DNA from: Priestia endophytica DSM 13796
Lineage (GTDB): Bacteria > Bacillota > Bacilli > Bacillales > Bacillaceae_H
Length of the DNA stretch: 64,000 bases
Assembly: GCF_900115845.1 (NCBI RefSeq)
Contig: NZ_FOXX01000010.1
Coordinates: 62,001-126,000 of the forward strand
Direction: 5' to 3'
A model generated the notes under the pieces. The model was not told where the DNA came from and searched no databases. It saw nothing but the letters and a program-made list of their open reading frames with translations. This document shows positions 27,285 to 36,028 of this stretch, one piece after another; position 1 is the stretch's first letter, and every line of letters starts with the position of its first letter. Position numbers and translations under genes: made by a program.

Positions 27285-28298
27285 TCATTCTTTCTTTTTT
27301 ACAAGTTGCTCTTTATCTAATGTTGTTGGAGGTTGTTCCATCCATTTATTTTTAATCATAATATCAGCCCCGTCCTTAGCATATTGAGCAACTTCAAGAG
27401 ATAAACGTTCATAATTAATAACCAAGTCCGTTCTTTGACTGGCTGATGCTGCTGTTGCATAATTTCCTGTTCCTGTTGCACTTAACATCCCCATATGAAA
27501 CATCATTAATTTTCCTGAGAAAGGTGAGGTTGTAGAATCAGTGATAGCAACATCAGGGGAAATAGGCGATTCTATATCGCTATCGAGAAGCAGCTTTGTA
27601 AATAGGCGCATATGTTTCCGAGAAATATCTCTTCCCCTTAACATCCAATTTTGAACTTGTTCATGAGGTGAAATTTGAGCAAAACTAAGAAAGAGTTTAC
27701 TACCAATATGGTTAGAGATACTATTCATATACAAATGGGAAATCTCCACGGCGTTTAATGGACGTTGTTTACTGAATAGAGAAAAACCACTGAAATACTT
27801 GTGAGTATCTATGAAATCTGTTTTAGTAGGATATGCAATATAAGGAGCACGGATATATAATCCCTTTTCTAATAATACATCTGTAATTTTATCAAATAAA
27901 TCAGAGACTTCTTGAAGGCCTTTCAAAAAATAAGTTTTAATATCTTTTCTCGCTCCCATAGAGGTAAAACCGCTATACCCAAGCATCCCTACCCTTGCCA
28001 TATGAGCTAAATATTGAAGCATAAAAGCATCTGTATATAACCGAGGAGCATTTACATTCACATCTTCATCTGTAAATCCTGTTGGGAGTGGAATCTGTTC
28101 CTTTTGGAATAAGGTCGTTAATTCTTCTATATGAGCATAAGAAATATTATAAGCCAATTGAATAAGAGAACGGATATCCTCATCTTCTATTGTTTGAAGG
28201 AAATAAGTTAATACGCATTTGGACATACTATCTTGCATATAGTTCGTCCAAATACAAGCTATTTCAGCTGACGTTAGCTGAGTAGGATGTTTCATCAT
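27285..28298 (-). CDS. DUF3231 family protein, copy 2
   Basis: Soluble 337-residue DUF3231 protein of unknown function, closely paralogous along its whole length to the gene at 13122-14135; differences are scattered substitutions. Both keep the same start context GGAGGTAC(C/T)AAGATTATG and a similar leader. Here, too, a CBO0543-like membrane gene lies just upstream on the same strand. Two helical halves with opening motifs TSAEIACIWTNYMQDS and ISHLYMNSISNHIGSK. The gene is intact, so the product is probably made. Confidence 0.88.
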   Translation of the reverse strand: MMKHPTQLTSAEIACIWTNYMQDSMSKCVLTYFLQTIEDEDIRSLIQLAYNISYAHIEELTTLFQKEQIPLPTGFTDEDVNVNAPRLYTDAFMLQYLAHMARVGMLGYSGFTSMGARKDIKTYFLKGLQEVSDLFDKITDVLLEKGLYIRAPYIAYPTKTDFIDTHKYFSGFSLFSKQRPLNAVEISHLYMNSISNHIGSKLFLSFAQISPHEQVQNWMLRGRDISRKHMRLFTKLLLDSDIESPISPDVAITDSTTSPFSGKLMMFHMGMLSATGTGNYATAASASQRTDLVINYERLSLEVAQYAKDGADIMIKNKWMEQPPTTLDKEQLVKKKE

Positions 28299-28370
28299 AA
28301 TCTTAGTACCTCCAAATCATGATTGTTCAAGATATGTATATTCTTTGCAGGTCTCCTCTAAATTATAACG

Positions 28371-28401
28371 AAGGCCAACCAGAAATGTTCCTTGGCTTTT
28401 A
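28371..28401. repeat. conserved stem-loop upstream of DUF3231 copy 2
   Basis: AGGCCAACC..TTCCTTGGCTTTT stem with T tract, at the position matching the stem at 14199-14236 before copy 1. Confidence 0.45.
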
Positions 28402-28601
28402 GTTTATGAGACTACATTTAGTAAGCCTTCTCTGCTTAATGATAGATACTTTTTTACATATTCATTTCTAGTCCATATCACACTTTTTATAAGACATCAT
28501 AGTAAAAGCAGTCGATCTCTATTTTTAAAATGAATATAATATTGCCTTTTTGTCAAGGTAATGACAATGATTAGACATAAATCATTGAAATAGAACTATG
28601 C

Positions 28602-29081
28602 TTAGTTCTGCTTTTTTATTTCACTATCTGACTTTAGAGCCTCTTGTATAAAAAATTGATAGGCATAATTAATAATGGCTGTAGCAATTGATAAAATAAA
28701 TAATTGAAAACGAGTCATGTTTACCATTTTGTAGATTTTTAATTTTTCCGCAATGCTTGTTAAAGGATAAGCAAACATATAATCAAATAAAACATTAAGA
28801 AACATATACTGTTTAAAGTTTCCATATGTTAATTTAAAAACCCAAAAGTTCACTATAAAGAATGGCCCAAAAATAAAAGAAATGTCACTTGAAAGTCTTG
28901 GAAAAATAGGGGTTTTAACCTTCCACCATGTATAACTTTTAGATAGTTCACTGATTAGAGCAATAACTAACGAACTAAAAGTTAAAACAGGCAAATATCT
29001 TTTAAAGGTCAACTTATCAACCTTAAAAAGCGATAACCAAGGTAATAGAAGCACAGCAAGCAACACTGATTTTCCTTTCAC
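28602..29081 (-). CDS. CBO0543-like small membrane protein
   Basis: Membrane protein of 159 residues with about five hydrophobic segments (for example FGPFFIVNFWVFKLTYGNF and the C-terminal LFILSIATAIINYAYQFF). It resembles the CBO0543 group of bacillus/clostridial membrane proteins of unknown function; only parts align by eye with the broken genes at 14.2-15.2 kb, so the assignment is tentative. GTG start, ten bases after AGGAG. It precedes DUF3231 copy 2 by about 300 bases, mirroring the decayed arrangement of copy 1. Confidence 0.65.
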   Translation of the reverse strand: MKGKSVLLAVLLLPWLSLFKVDKLTFKRYLPVLTFSSLVIALISELSKSYTWWKVKTPIFPRLSSDISFIFGPFFIVNFWVFKLTYGNFKQYMFLNVLFDYMFAYPLTSIAEKLKIYKMVNMTRFQLFILSIATAIINYAYQFFIQEALKSDSEIKKQN

Positions 29082-29290
29082 TACACAACAACTCCTATTA
29101 AAGATAAAAACCTCATTACTATTAAGTTAAACTAGAATTATTCTGTGCAATAAATTAAATTTGATACCCCTAAAAGGATTAGTGAACGATTAACTCATTT
29201 GACTTCCTGTTTTTAGGTTGGATGTTCTACACATTTTTAGTGATTATAATGTAACTTTTTAGTACTTACATAAAACAATTACACAACAAA

Positions 29291-29325
29291 GTAAAAAAGG
29301 TTGTGTAATTAACAACCTTTTTTAC
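29291..29325. terminator. bidirectional terminator behind proline dehydrogenase
   Basis: GTAAAAAAGGTTGT-GTAATTA-ACAACCTTTTTTAC, perfect 14-base arms. It lies 12 bases after the proline dehydrogenase stop (minus strand). An ACATAAAACA box like that of the dispersed repeat precedes it at 29269. Confidence 0.85.
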
Positions 29326-29336
29326 TCATTCTGCGT

Positions 29337-30323
29337 TTAATATAGAGACTTATTGCCTTTGTGGGGAGTAATCATATCTGTGAGGGCTACATAGATGTTA
29401 GGTGGATATTCAGCAAGTCTGTGACACAAATACAAGTACCACTCTGTTCCGTATGTAAGATACACTCTTGTCTTATAATCTCCCTCCTTTAAACATTTCA
29501 TTAAATCAGCTCTTACTCCATATAACATTTCAAGTTCTACGTTGTCTTGATTTAAATGGCCTCGTTTTTTTAGTTCTTGAATGATAGATTCATCATGAGT
29601 TGCAATAGAGGTGAGATGGTTTTTCTTTATTAATAGCTCAGCAAACTGAAGGTAACGATTATTTAATTCATCTGACCTAGTAATAGCAAGATTAGGTGGC
29701 TCTTGATAAGCACCTTTTACTAACCTAATTTTCCCTGGATAATGAAGTAAATCAAGGATGTCATCTTCGGAACGATTCAAATGAACTTGTAGTGTAAGGC
29801 CGACATTATCATATTCTCGAGATACCTTTTTATAAATTTCAATGATCCTATCGGTTTTATTTGATTCTTCCATACTAATCATAATGTACAAACTGTATTT
29901 CTTTGCTTTCGCAGCCAATTCTCTAAGGTTTTTGAGGGCAATACCAGAATGAACAGACAAGCCTATGTGAGATAAATCAAGAGATATGGTAGATGACATG
30001 GATGCTTCCCCTAGACTTTCCATTAAATCCATAAATCTTTCCTTAGCACACTCACATTCCTCAACACTGTCTGTATTTTCCCCTATATATTCAAGAGAAA
30101 TAGCATAACCTTTGTTTAATAATTCTCTTCCTTCTATGATTCCGTCTTCTTTTGTTTCTCCCGCAACAAACCTTTTGGCTGCACGTTTCAATAAAGGATA
30201 AAGTTCTTCAGATTCCTGAATTTTTGTCTTTACTTGTTGATTTCTCGCAATTGATTTTAGAGCCTTAATAACATTACTTTCTTCCTTAGAAAACAAAGTT
30301 ACAACATCTTCAACTTGCTTCAT
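29337..30323 (-). CDS. proline dehydrogenase family protein
   Basis: FAD-dependent TIM-barrel enzyme of 328 residues that oxidises proline to pyrroline-5-carboxylate, the first step of proline catabolism, at the inner membrane face. Family motifs are SLDLSHIGLS, IRLVKGAYQEP (FAD/substrate region), ELEMLYGVR and the C-terminal YGTEWYLYLCHRLAEYP. The start at ATG 30321-30323 follows GAGGTG; a longer frame would place that site inside the gene. Bacilli have several paralogues and no P5C dehydrogenase is adjacent, so the exact role (catabolic or osmotic) is open. Confidence 0.88.
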   Translation of the reverse strand: MKQVEDVVTLFSKEESNVIKALKSIARNQQVKTKIQESEELYPLLKRAAKRFVAGETKEDGIIEGRELLNKGYAISLEYIGENTDSVEECECAKERFMDLMESLGEASMSSTISLDLSHIGLSVHSGIALKNLRELAAKAKKYSLYIMISMEESNKTDRIIEIYKKVSREYDNVGLTLQVHLNRSEDDILDLLHYPGKIRLVKGAYQEPPNLAITRSDELNNRYLQFAELLIKKNHLTSIATHDESIIQELKKRGHLNQDNVELEMLYGVRADLMKCLKEGDYKTRVYLTYGTEWYLYLCHRLAEYPPNIYVALTDMITPHKGNKSLY

Positions 30324-30495
30324 CTGTAGACACCTCTTCATTCCTTAAAATGTAAGAATACATTCTAAATTTTACCATGAAAAGGTGTATAAACGACATT
30401 ATTTAATACCTACTCTATACAAGCTCAGTTTACATACAACCGTTAGTGAACCTCTTATATAACGTTCATGTACATAATCTTGATTACTCACACTA

Positions 30496-30528
30496 AAAAG
30501 ACCTTATTTATACTAATAAGGTCTTTTT
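30496..30528. terminator. bidirectional terminator behind the RsbR gene
   Basis: AAAAAGACCTTATT and AATAAGGTCTTTTT around TATACT. Confidence 0.85.
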
Positions 30529-30631
30529 AATCTTTTATTTATTGTAAGATACAAAACTTGCTTATTTAAAGGTTTTCGTTTCTCTAAATTCCCTCTTTAT
30601 ATCCATAGCTCGACTGTATGCAAACAACAGG

Positions 30632-31480
30632 TTACTGAAGTAAATTTCGTTGAGCTAAAGCTTGATGGATACTGGAAACCACAGATAACTCATCAAAATC
30701 GATTCCAATTTGGATGGCAGTTTGAGCAATTTCAGGGCGAATTCCTGAAAGTGTACAGGTCACGCCAATTAACTTTAAAGCCTTGATTAATTGAAAGATT
30801 TGGTGGGCCACCATCGTATCGATAATGAGTACTCCAGATAAATCAATTAAAAGATGATTTACTTGTTGATCTGAACATTGCTGTAAAGTATTTTCCATTA
30901 CCTTCTGAGCACGATCGGTATCAATATCTCCTACAAGAGGGAGAAGAGCGAGCTCTTCACTAAGTGAAATAATCGGGGAACTTAATTCATGAATCATATC
31001 CTTTTGAGCAGCTAGACGTTCTTCCGCATATTTATAACTTTCTTCCGAAAAGGCTAGAATCACACGATTAAAGTTTTCAATAATCTTACGGTTCCATCCA
31101 TTAATCATTTCTTGTGAATAGGTCTCTTTGCTCGTTTTTACAAATTCTTGTATGTAATCTAGATACTGTTCTTGATTATTAAAGAACTCTCGCAATATCA
31201 AGTGAGTTGGTGTATGTTGATATTCTTCTTCCCGAGAAGTCTCATAAATCCATTTATTGAAAGTAGATAAAAACTCAGTATCCGAACATGATTCATCAAA
31301 AACTCGACAAAAACGTAAATGAAACTCATAGTTTTGATTCTTTACCATCTCAACGACTTCAGGGTCATCAGATGCATACACACCAGATGAATCGTCTTTG
31401 TCTAAAGCTTCATACCATTGTTCAGTCAATAAACGTGTTCTTTCTAATAAAAAATGATATAGTTGGTTGTTTTGATACAT
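30632..31480 (-). CDS. RsbR-family stressosome protein (STAS domain)
   Basis: RsbR paralogue of 282 residues, most like the RsbRD (YqhA) type. An N-terminal globin-like sensory domain (about 1-150) is followed by a C-terminal STAS domain (about 165-278) with LIDLSGVLIIDTMVAHQIFQ and SGIRPEIAQTAIQIG. RsbR proteins assemble with RsbS and RsbT into the stressosome that triggers sigma-B. The residues aligned with the phospho-threonines of RsbRA (Thr171, Thr205) are Ser168 (ELSSPI) and Ser215 (DLSGV). Ser at the second site is like RsbS. Stand-alone gene; ribosome site GGAGAG. Confidence 0.88.
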   Translation of the reverse strand: MYQNNQLYHFLLERTRLLTEQWYEALDKDDSSGVYASDDPEVVEMVKNQNYEFHLRFCRVFDESCSDTEFLSTFNKWIYETSREEEYQHTPTHLILREFFNNQEQYLDYIQEFVKTSKETYSQEMINGWNRKIIENFNRVILAFSEESYKYAEERLAAQKDMIHELSSPIISLSEELALLPLVGDIDTDRAQKVMENTLQQCSDQQVNHLLIDLSGVLIIDTMVAHQIFQLIKALKLIGVTCTLSGIRPEIAQTAIQIGIDFDELSVVSSIHQALAQRNLLQ

Positions 31481-31634
31481 CTTTAAATACTCTCCTCATT
31501 TTATTTCTTTCTAAAAACCTTAAACATGTATTAAGTATATATGTTTTCCCCTATTTTCAACAACTATAAGAGGATAACTTGTAATAAAGGCTCCTCGTTT
31601 TTCTTAAGGCTGATAAACTAGCATAGAAAACAAC

Positions 31635-31668
31635 AAAAAGCATAGCTAACGAGGCCATGCTTTTGTCT
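31635..31668. terminator. terminator behind the HAD phosphatase gene
   Basis: AAAAAGCATAG..CCATGCTTTTG imperfect hairpin 27 bases after the HAD stop on the minus strand. Confidence 0.6.
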
Positions 31669-31694
31669 TCTTTTAAAAAAACTGATGGATTAGG

Positions 31695-32591
31695 TTATTT
31701 ATTATCCTTTTTAGAAGTGGTCATCTCTTGATTTGGGTTTTGCAGTCTGAATTGAGAAAGATAGTGATATACTCCATCTTCATCACATGTGAACTCTGTT
31801 ACATCATCAACAATTTCTTGAATAGAAGCCGGAGCATTCTTCATTGCTACAGCATGGCTAACAAACTGGAACATCGGCAAATCATTGTTACTATCCCCAA
31901 TAGCAAGAATTTCATCCGCAGCCACTCCAAAATGATTTAACATCTGCTTGATCCCTGTTGCTTTATTTACATTTGCAACCATCACTTCGACATTGTGATT
32001 AGAAGAAGTAGAAGTTGTAAAATCTATTTCTTTCTTTAATTCGTTGAGCTCATCTTTCCATTTATTAATATGTTCTTTTGTTCTCGCAAAGAAATAGAAC
32101 TTCGAAAATTCACTTCCCTCAACGTGATCTTTCCAAGCAATTTCTTCTTTAAGAGCATTCTTGCGTGAAAGCCACTCATTAATTTCAACACTGTCTGGCT
32201 TTGGATCTCGAATTTCTTCTTCCACGTATTGCTTATCTTGTTTTAATGTCATACGCTGAGCATCATATGGGAAAAGCTCATAGTACACCTTGTTTTTTCT
32301 CGCTTTTTTAATAATTGTTTTTACCAACTCAAGAGAAAGAGAATGTTTAAATACTGCCTCTCCTTCTACATATCCTGCCATACCGTTTGAGGTAATACAT
32401 CCATCAACTTTAAATCCTTCTGGCACTAATTCTTCTATTTCATCAAAGGCTCTTCCTGTAGCAATAAAAACAAATATTCCTTGAGTCCGCAAGTCATCAA
32501 TAATTTCCTTTGTTGCCACACTCACCTTATTATAACGATTTAAAATTGTCCCATCCATGTCTAAAAATATTGCTTTAGGTTTCAAAACCAT
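31695..32591 (-). CDS. HAD-superfamily Cof-type phosphatase
   Basis: Cytoplasmic HAD hydrolase of 298 residues. Motif I is FLDMDGTIL (nucleophile and acid/base Asp), motif II IATGRAFDE, the motif III Lys lies in VNKATGIKQML, and motif IV is AIGDSNNDLPMF. A large type-C2 cap (about 85-200) marks the Cof/YkrA group, which dephosphorylates sugar phosphates, flavin mononucleotide or related metabolites. Substrate cannot be told. Start after a GGGGG site. Monocistronic. Confidence 0.92.
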   Translation of the reverse strand: MVLKPKAIFLDMDGTILNRYNKVSVATKEIIDDLRTQGIFVFIATGRAFDEIEELVPEGFKVDGCITSNGMAGYVEGEAVFKHSLSLELVKTIIKKARKNKVYYELFPYDAQRMTLKQDKQYVEEEIRDPKPDSVEINEWLSRKNALKEEIAWKDHVEGSEFSKFYFFARTKEHINKWKDELNELKKEIDFTTSTSSNHNVEVMVANVNKATGIKQMLNHFGVAADEILAIGDSNNDLPMFQFVSHAVAMKNAPASIQEIVDDVTEFTCDEDGVYHYLSQFRLQNPNQEMTTSKKDNK

Positions 32592-32791
32592 ACCTATTCC
32601 CCCTATATGTAAAAAAGTTTACCTCGCAAGTATAAGCTTTTCTATTTATAACCTCAAGAAAACCAACCAGATACTGATAGAAATTTAGATTATTCAAGAA
32701 GGTAGTTATTGTAAAGTAAGGATCTAAAAGTTATAGTTATAGTATTCATTTCACGTAATTATCTGATCATACTGAAGGGAAAGAGATAACG

Positions 32792-33130
32792 ATGAAAATT
32801 AATAAAAAAAATGCAGAACATTACATTTGGGGAGATCAATGCGATGGATGGCATTTAGTAAATCAACAGGATTTAAGTGTTATCCATGAACGTATGCCCC
32901 CTAATACCTCTGAAGTACGCCATTATCATACAAAATCTCGACAGTTTTTCTTTGTATTAACTGGAACTGCTACATTGGAAATAAATGGAGTGTTAGAAAA
33001 TATAACACCACTTGAAGGAGTAGAAGTTCCTTCTCATGTTGCTCACCAAATGATGAATCGCTCTGATGAAGATGTTGAATTTCTTGTTATTTCTCAACCA
33101 ACAAGCAAAGAAGATAGAGTCCAAATTTAA
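32792..33130 (+). CDS. cupin-domain protein
   Basis: Single-domain cupin of 112 residues. Cupin motif 1 is RHYHTKSRQFFFVLTG (His, His, with Gln where Glu is more usual) and motif 2 VEVPSHVAHQMMNRSDED supplies another His, so a metal site is likely but slightly altered. Such proteins range from isomerases to regulators; no neighbour indicates a pathway. Start follows AAGGGAAAGAG. Its own short transcription unit. Confidence 0.85.
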   Translation: MKINKKNAEHYIWGDQCDGWHLVNQQDLSVIHERMPPNTSEVRHYHTKSRQFFFVLTGTATLEINGVLENITPLEGVEVPSHVAHQMMNRSDEDVEFLVISQPTSKEDRVQI

Positions 33131-33245
33131 TCTAAGGATACTGTTCCTATATTCAACAATTATTGTTCAGCTAAATTTTAACACAAATTAAGAATTCTAG
33201 TATTATATAAAGTAAAAGTTTAGTTCCTATACGGTGTATATTTTT

Positions 33246-33846
33246 TTACATATTTAGCTTACTTTCTTGCAGTTTATCAAAATCTTGCTTTAACAAAGAA
33301 TACATATATAAATCATCAAATTTCCCACAAGTGAACTCATAATTCCTCAATAACCCTTCTCTAATAAAGCCGTGTTTTTCTATTAATTTCTGTGAAGGTA
33401 TATTAGGAGGCTCTACTAAAGCTTCTATCCTTTGAAACTTCAAATATTTAAACCCATATCTTATGACAGCCTCCAATGCCTCACCCGCAATTCCATGGCC
33501 CCAATAATCTCTACTTAATTCATAACCAATTTCAGTTCGATAATGCTCGGGAACTCTATTAAGAAAGCCGCAACTCCCAATAACTTTATCTTTTCCTTTA
33601 AGAGTAATTCCCCATCTTATTCCAGTTTGTTCATTTAGTATTGATTGATACCATAAGATCTCATTTAAAGCCTCATTGATGGTCTTAAAAGGTGCTAAAC
33701 CGTAATATTTCATTACTTCTTCATCAGATAGATATTTTAAAATATCGTTTGCATCATCTTTTACAATTTCTCTTAATAGTAGCCTATTTGTTTCAATGAA
33801 TGGAAAGTTATTAACATCTCTAGTTATATAAATTCCCCCATCTCAT
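33246..33846 (-). pseudogene. GNAT acetyltransferase (RimJ/RimL type), N-terminus out of frame
   Basis: The open frame from ATG 33713 gives 155 residues covering most of the GNAT fold (IGYELSRDYWGHGIAGEALE acetyl-CoA loop, EKHGFIREGLLRNYE). Sequence upstream in the same frame clearly continues the domain (FPFIETNRLLLREIVKDDAN, DILKYLSDEEVMKYYG) but has no start codon before an in-frame stop. Dropping one G from the five-G run at 33835-33839 joins it to ATG 33844-33846 (MRWGIYITRDVNNF..). So the gene probably begins there or at an ATG seven codons earlier, and carries a one-base insertion or sequence error. Translation from 33713 alone would lack beta-strand 1. Confidence 0.7.
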
Positions 33847-33849
33847 ATT

Positions 33850-34208
33850 TATTCTTATCCTCTTCATTATAAGTATTTCTAGACATTTTGCATCTTAATA
33901 TACAAGTTTACCTTGTTTAGTCGCCATTAGAGAAAAGTTAAGATGTGTTGATATCCATAAAATTCTCATTTATAGTAAGGCAGATTCTCTCTCCTCACAT
34001 ACTATAAACAGATATTACTGAAGAGTAAATAAAACAACCTAGTAATAGATAAGGAATGTCAATACCGTGTTGAATGTTACCTCTTATTATGCTGATAAAC
34101 TTTAACGTGCACAAATTAGCTACTTAAGAGGATTTTAATTTAAAGTCTAAAAATGGTTATTTTATACTTAACTCTAAGGATTATGGAATATATCCCACTT
34201 TTAATATA
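33850..34208. other. intergenic region, nothing identified
   Basis: AT-rich sequence between the GNAT and polymerase genes. Apart from a possible TATAAT for the GNAT gene (minus strand, near 33870), no feature is evident. Confidence 0.5.
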
Positions 34209-34251
34209 TTGATAAAAGAACGTTTGTTCTTATACAATAGAACAAACGTTC
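34209..34251 (+). promoter_or_regulatory. SOS promoter with two LexA (DinR) boxes flanking the -10
   Basis: TTGATA (34209-34214), an 18-base spacer and TACAAT (34233-34238). LexA boxes GAACGTTTGTTC (34218-34229) and GAACAAACGTTC (34240-34251) match the Bacillus consensus GAAC-N4-GTTC and are inverted copies of each other around the -10. Confidence 0.92.
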
Positions 34252-34271
34252 TTTTTCAAGGGGTTGTTTTC

Positions 34272-35537
34272 ATGGATTATATGCAGCTTCTTAACAGAGT
34301 TATTATGTGTATTGATATGAAGTCCTTTTTTGCTTCCGTTTCTTGCGTAATACGACGGTTAGATCCTTTAAAAACAAAACTTGCTGTTGTAGGAGATACG
34401 AAACGGTCAGGATCTATTGTATTAGCCTCTACGCCGTTATTAAAAAAAGAAGGAATTCAAACAGGAAGTCGCCACCTCGATATTCCCAAGAGGAAGGATA
34501 TTTATGTGGTAAATCCTTCTATGGAGCGATATGTTAAAGCTTCCAACTATATTTCAAGTCTAGTCTTACAATATGTTGCTCCTGAAGATTTCCATGCATA
34601 TAGTATTGATGAGTTATTTATTGATGCCACAGCTTCTTTGCATCTATTTGCCCAAACACCAGAGGAATTATCTCATAAAATAATCGATGAGATTTATCAA
34701 AAGACGCGGCTGGCAGCCACAATTGGAATTGGTCCGAATCTCTTACTCGCTAAAATTAGTTTGGATCATGAAGCAAAGCATAGCTCAACAGGAGTTGCTT
34801 ATTGGCGCTATGAAGATATTCCTTTTAAGTTATGGTCTATTCATCCGATGAAGGATTTCTGGGGAATTTCATCCGCTACAGAAAACCAATTAAACAGGTT
34901 GGGCATTTATACGATCAAAGAACTAGCCGTATCTTCTAAAGAAATGTTAAAAAAAGAATTTGGTGTCCTAGGGGAAGAACTCCATCAGCATGCTAATGGT
35001 GTTGATTATAGTCGTATCTCAGAGATATACATTCCTCGTTCTCGTTCATTCGGGAAGAGTCAAATTTTATTTCGCGATTATACAAACCGAAAAGAAATTG
35101 AATTATTGCTATTAGAGCTATTAGATGATATATGCTTTCGCTTACGAATGCATCAAGTAGTCGCTCAAACGGTTCATTTATACATTGGTTATAGCAAACA
35201 AACAGGTAGAGGATTTTCAAGACAAAAGAAAATGGTACGAGCCTCCAACTTAAGCCAAGATATTTTCCCCTATTGTTTAAGGATCTTACATCCATATGAC
35301 AATGGAATGCCCATCCGCTCTATTGGCATTTCATTATCGAATACAAGCATTCAAGAAGAAGAGCAAATGAGCTTGTTTGATGATAGCGATCAACGTGAAA
35401 AAGCGTATGCATTAGCCAAAACGACCGATGAGATTCGTCTTTGTTATGGAAAGAATAGTCTTCTTCGCGCTTCAAGCTCTCTCGATTATTCAACCGTTCG
35501 TTATCGAAATAGCTTAAGGGGAGGACATAAAGCGTAA
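34272..35537 (+). CDS. Y-family DNA polymerase, UvrX/YqjW-like
   Basis: Translesion DNA polymerase of 421 residues. Catalytic acidic residues are Asp15 (CIDMKSFFASV) and Asp113-Glu114 (YSIDELFID). Finger/palm region and little-finger domain follow, and QMSLFDD near the C-terminus is a sliding-clamp binding motif. It resembles the UvrX (SP-beta) and YqjW polymerases rather than DinB. I chose ATG 34272, eight bases after AAGGGG; the upstream part of the frame overlaps the LexA boxes. Two LexA boxes make it SOS-inducible. The usual yolD partner downstream is reduced to a scrap. Confidence 0.93.
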   Translation: MDYMQLLNRVIMCIDMKSFFASVSCVIRRLDPLKTKLAVVGDTKRSGSIVLASTPLLKKEGIQTGSRHLDIPKRKDIYVVNPSMERYVKASNYISSLVLQYVAPEDFHAYSIDELFIDATASLHLFAQTPEELSHKIIDEIYQKTRLAATIGIGPNLLLAKISLDHEAKHSSTGVAYWRYEDIPFKLWSIHPMKDFWGISSATENQLNRLGIYTIKELAVSSKEMLKKEFGVLGEELHQHANGVDYSRISEIYIPRSRSFGKSQILFRDYTNRKEIELLLLELLDDICFRLRMHQVVAQTVHLYIGYSKQTGRGFSRQKKMVRASNLSQDIFPYCLRILHPYDNGMPIRSIGISLSNTSIQEEEQMSLFDDSDQREKAYALAKTTDEIRLCYGKNSLLRASSSLDYSTVRYRNSLRGGHKA

Positions 35538-35551
35538 AGGAGGATTATACG

Positions 35552-35602
35552 TTGCAAGATAGAGGAATGAAAAAATGGAGAGCTTTTGTTATCAAGACTT
35601 AA
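35552..35602 (+). pseudogene. yolD remnant
   Basis: After a good ribosome site (AAAGGAGG), a TTG-started frame reads (L)QDRGMKKWRAFVIKT and stops after 16 codons. This matches the start of YolD proteins (DRGMIKW..), which normally follow uvrX-type polymerase genes and run to about 110 residues. No continuation was found downstream, so the rest is deleted or degraded. Confidence 0.6.
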
Positions 35603-35699
35603 TTTCACAAAACAAGTGGAAATAAAGATGAAATACATAATAGTCATGTTCAATATGTAGGTTTGTCCTTTCATAGTTTTAACTGTTGAATGACAAGTT

Positions 35700-35766
35700 G
35701 TTTAATTACAAATAAAGTCGTTTAATTTACAATAAAGATGTTTAATTTACAATAAAGATGTTTAAA
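35700..35766. repeat. 20-base tandem repeat, about 3.3 units
   Basis: Units at 35700-35719 (GTTTAATTACAAATAAAGTC), 35720-35739 and 35740-35759 (both GTTTAATTTACAATAAAGAT), then a partial GTTTAA. The last two full units are identical. Confidence 0.9.
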
Positions 35767-35935
35767 AAATTCTAGGCATACCATATTCCATTAAAGGGCC
35801 AGATTGTTGAACATCAGAGATCAATAGACTCGTTATATAGTTAGGTAAAACTGGAAATGAGATTCCTTTCACCTCAGATTGTAAGCTATTCCACCCTTGT
35901 TTAAAAAGTGTAAGGATGAGATTGGGAATAAGCAA
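35762..35935 (-). pseudogene. possible C-terminal coding fragment, unrecognised
   Basis: A minus-strand frame reads LIPNLILTLFKQGWNSLQSE, VKGISFPVLPNYITSLLISD, then VQQSGPLMEYGMPRIF and stop. Composition looks protein-like, but there is no ribosome site or clear start. It ends at the tandem repeat. I do not recognise the family; it may be a truncated gene. Confidence 0.3.
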
Positions 35936-35955
35936 AGAATTAAATTAAAAAGTAA

Positions 35956-35995
35956 TAAAAAGAGGCTTCCGCCAAATAATAGGAGAAGCATCTTC
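35956..35995 (-). terminator. terminator behind the oxidoreductase
   Basis: AAGATGCTTCTCC and GGAAGCCTCTT arms (minus strand) with TTTTTA, 34 bases after the oxidoreductase stop. Confidence 0.65.
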
Positions 35996-36028
35996 TTAAA
36001 TTACCTAAATCCATTTCCGTAGTACGCT

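Noticed and set aside
35700-35766. CRISPR-like array
   Set aside because: The 20-base units are directly contiguous with no spacers, so this is a simple tandem repeat.
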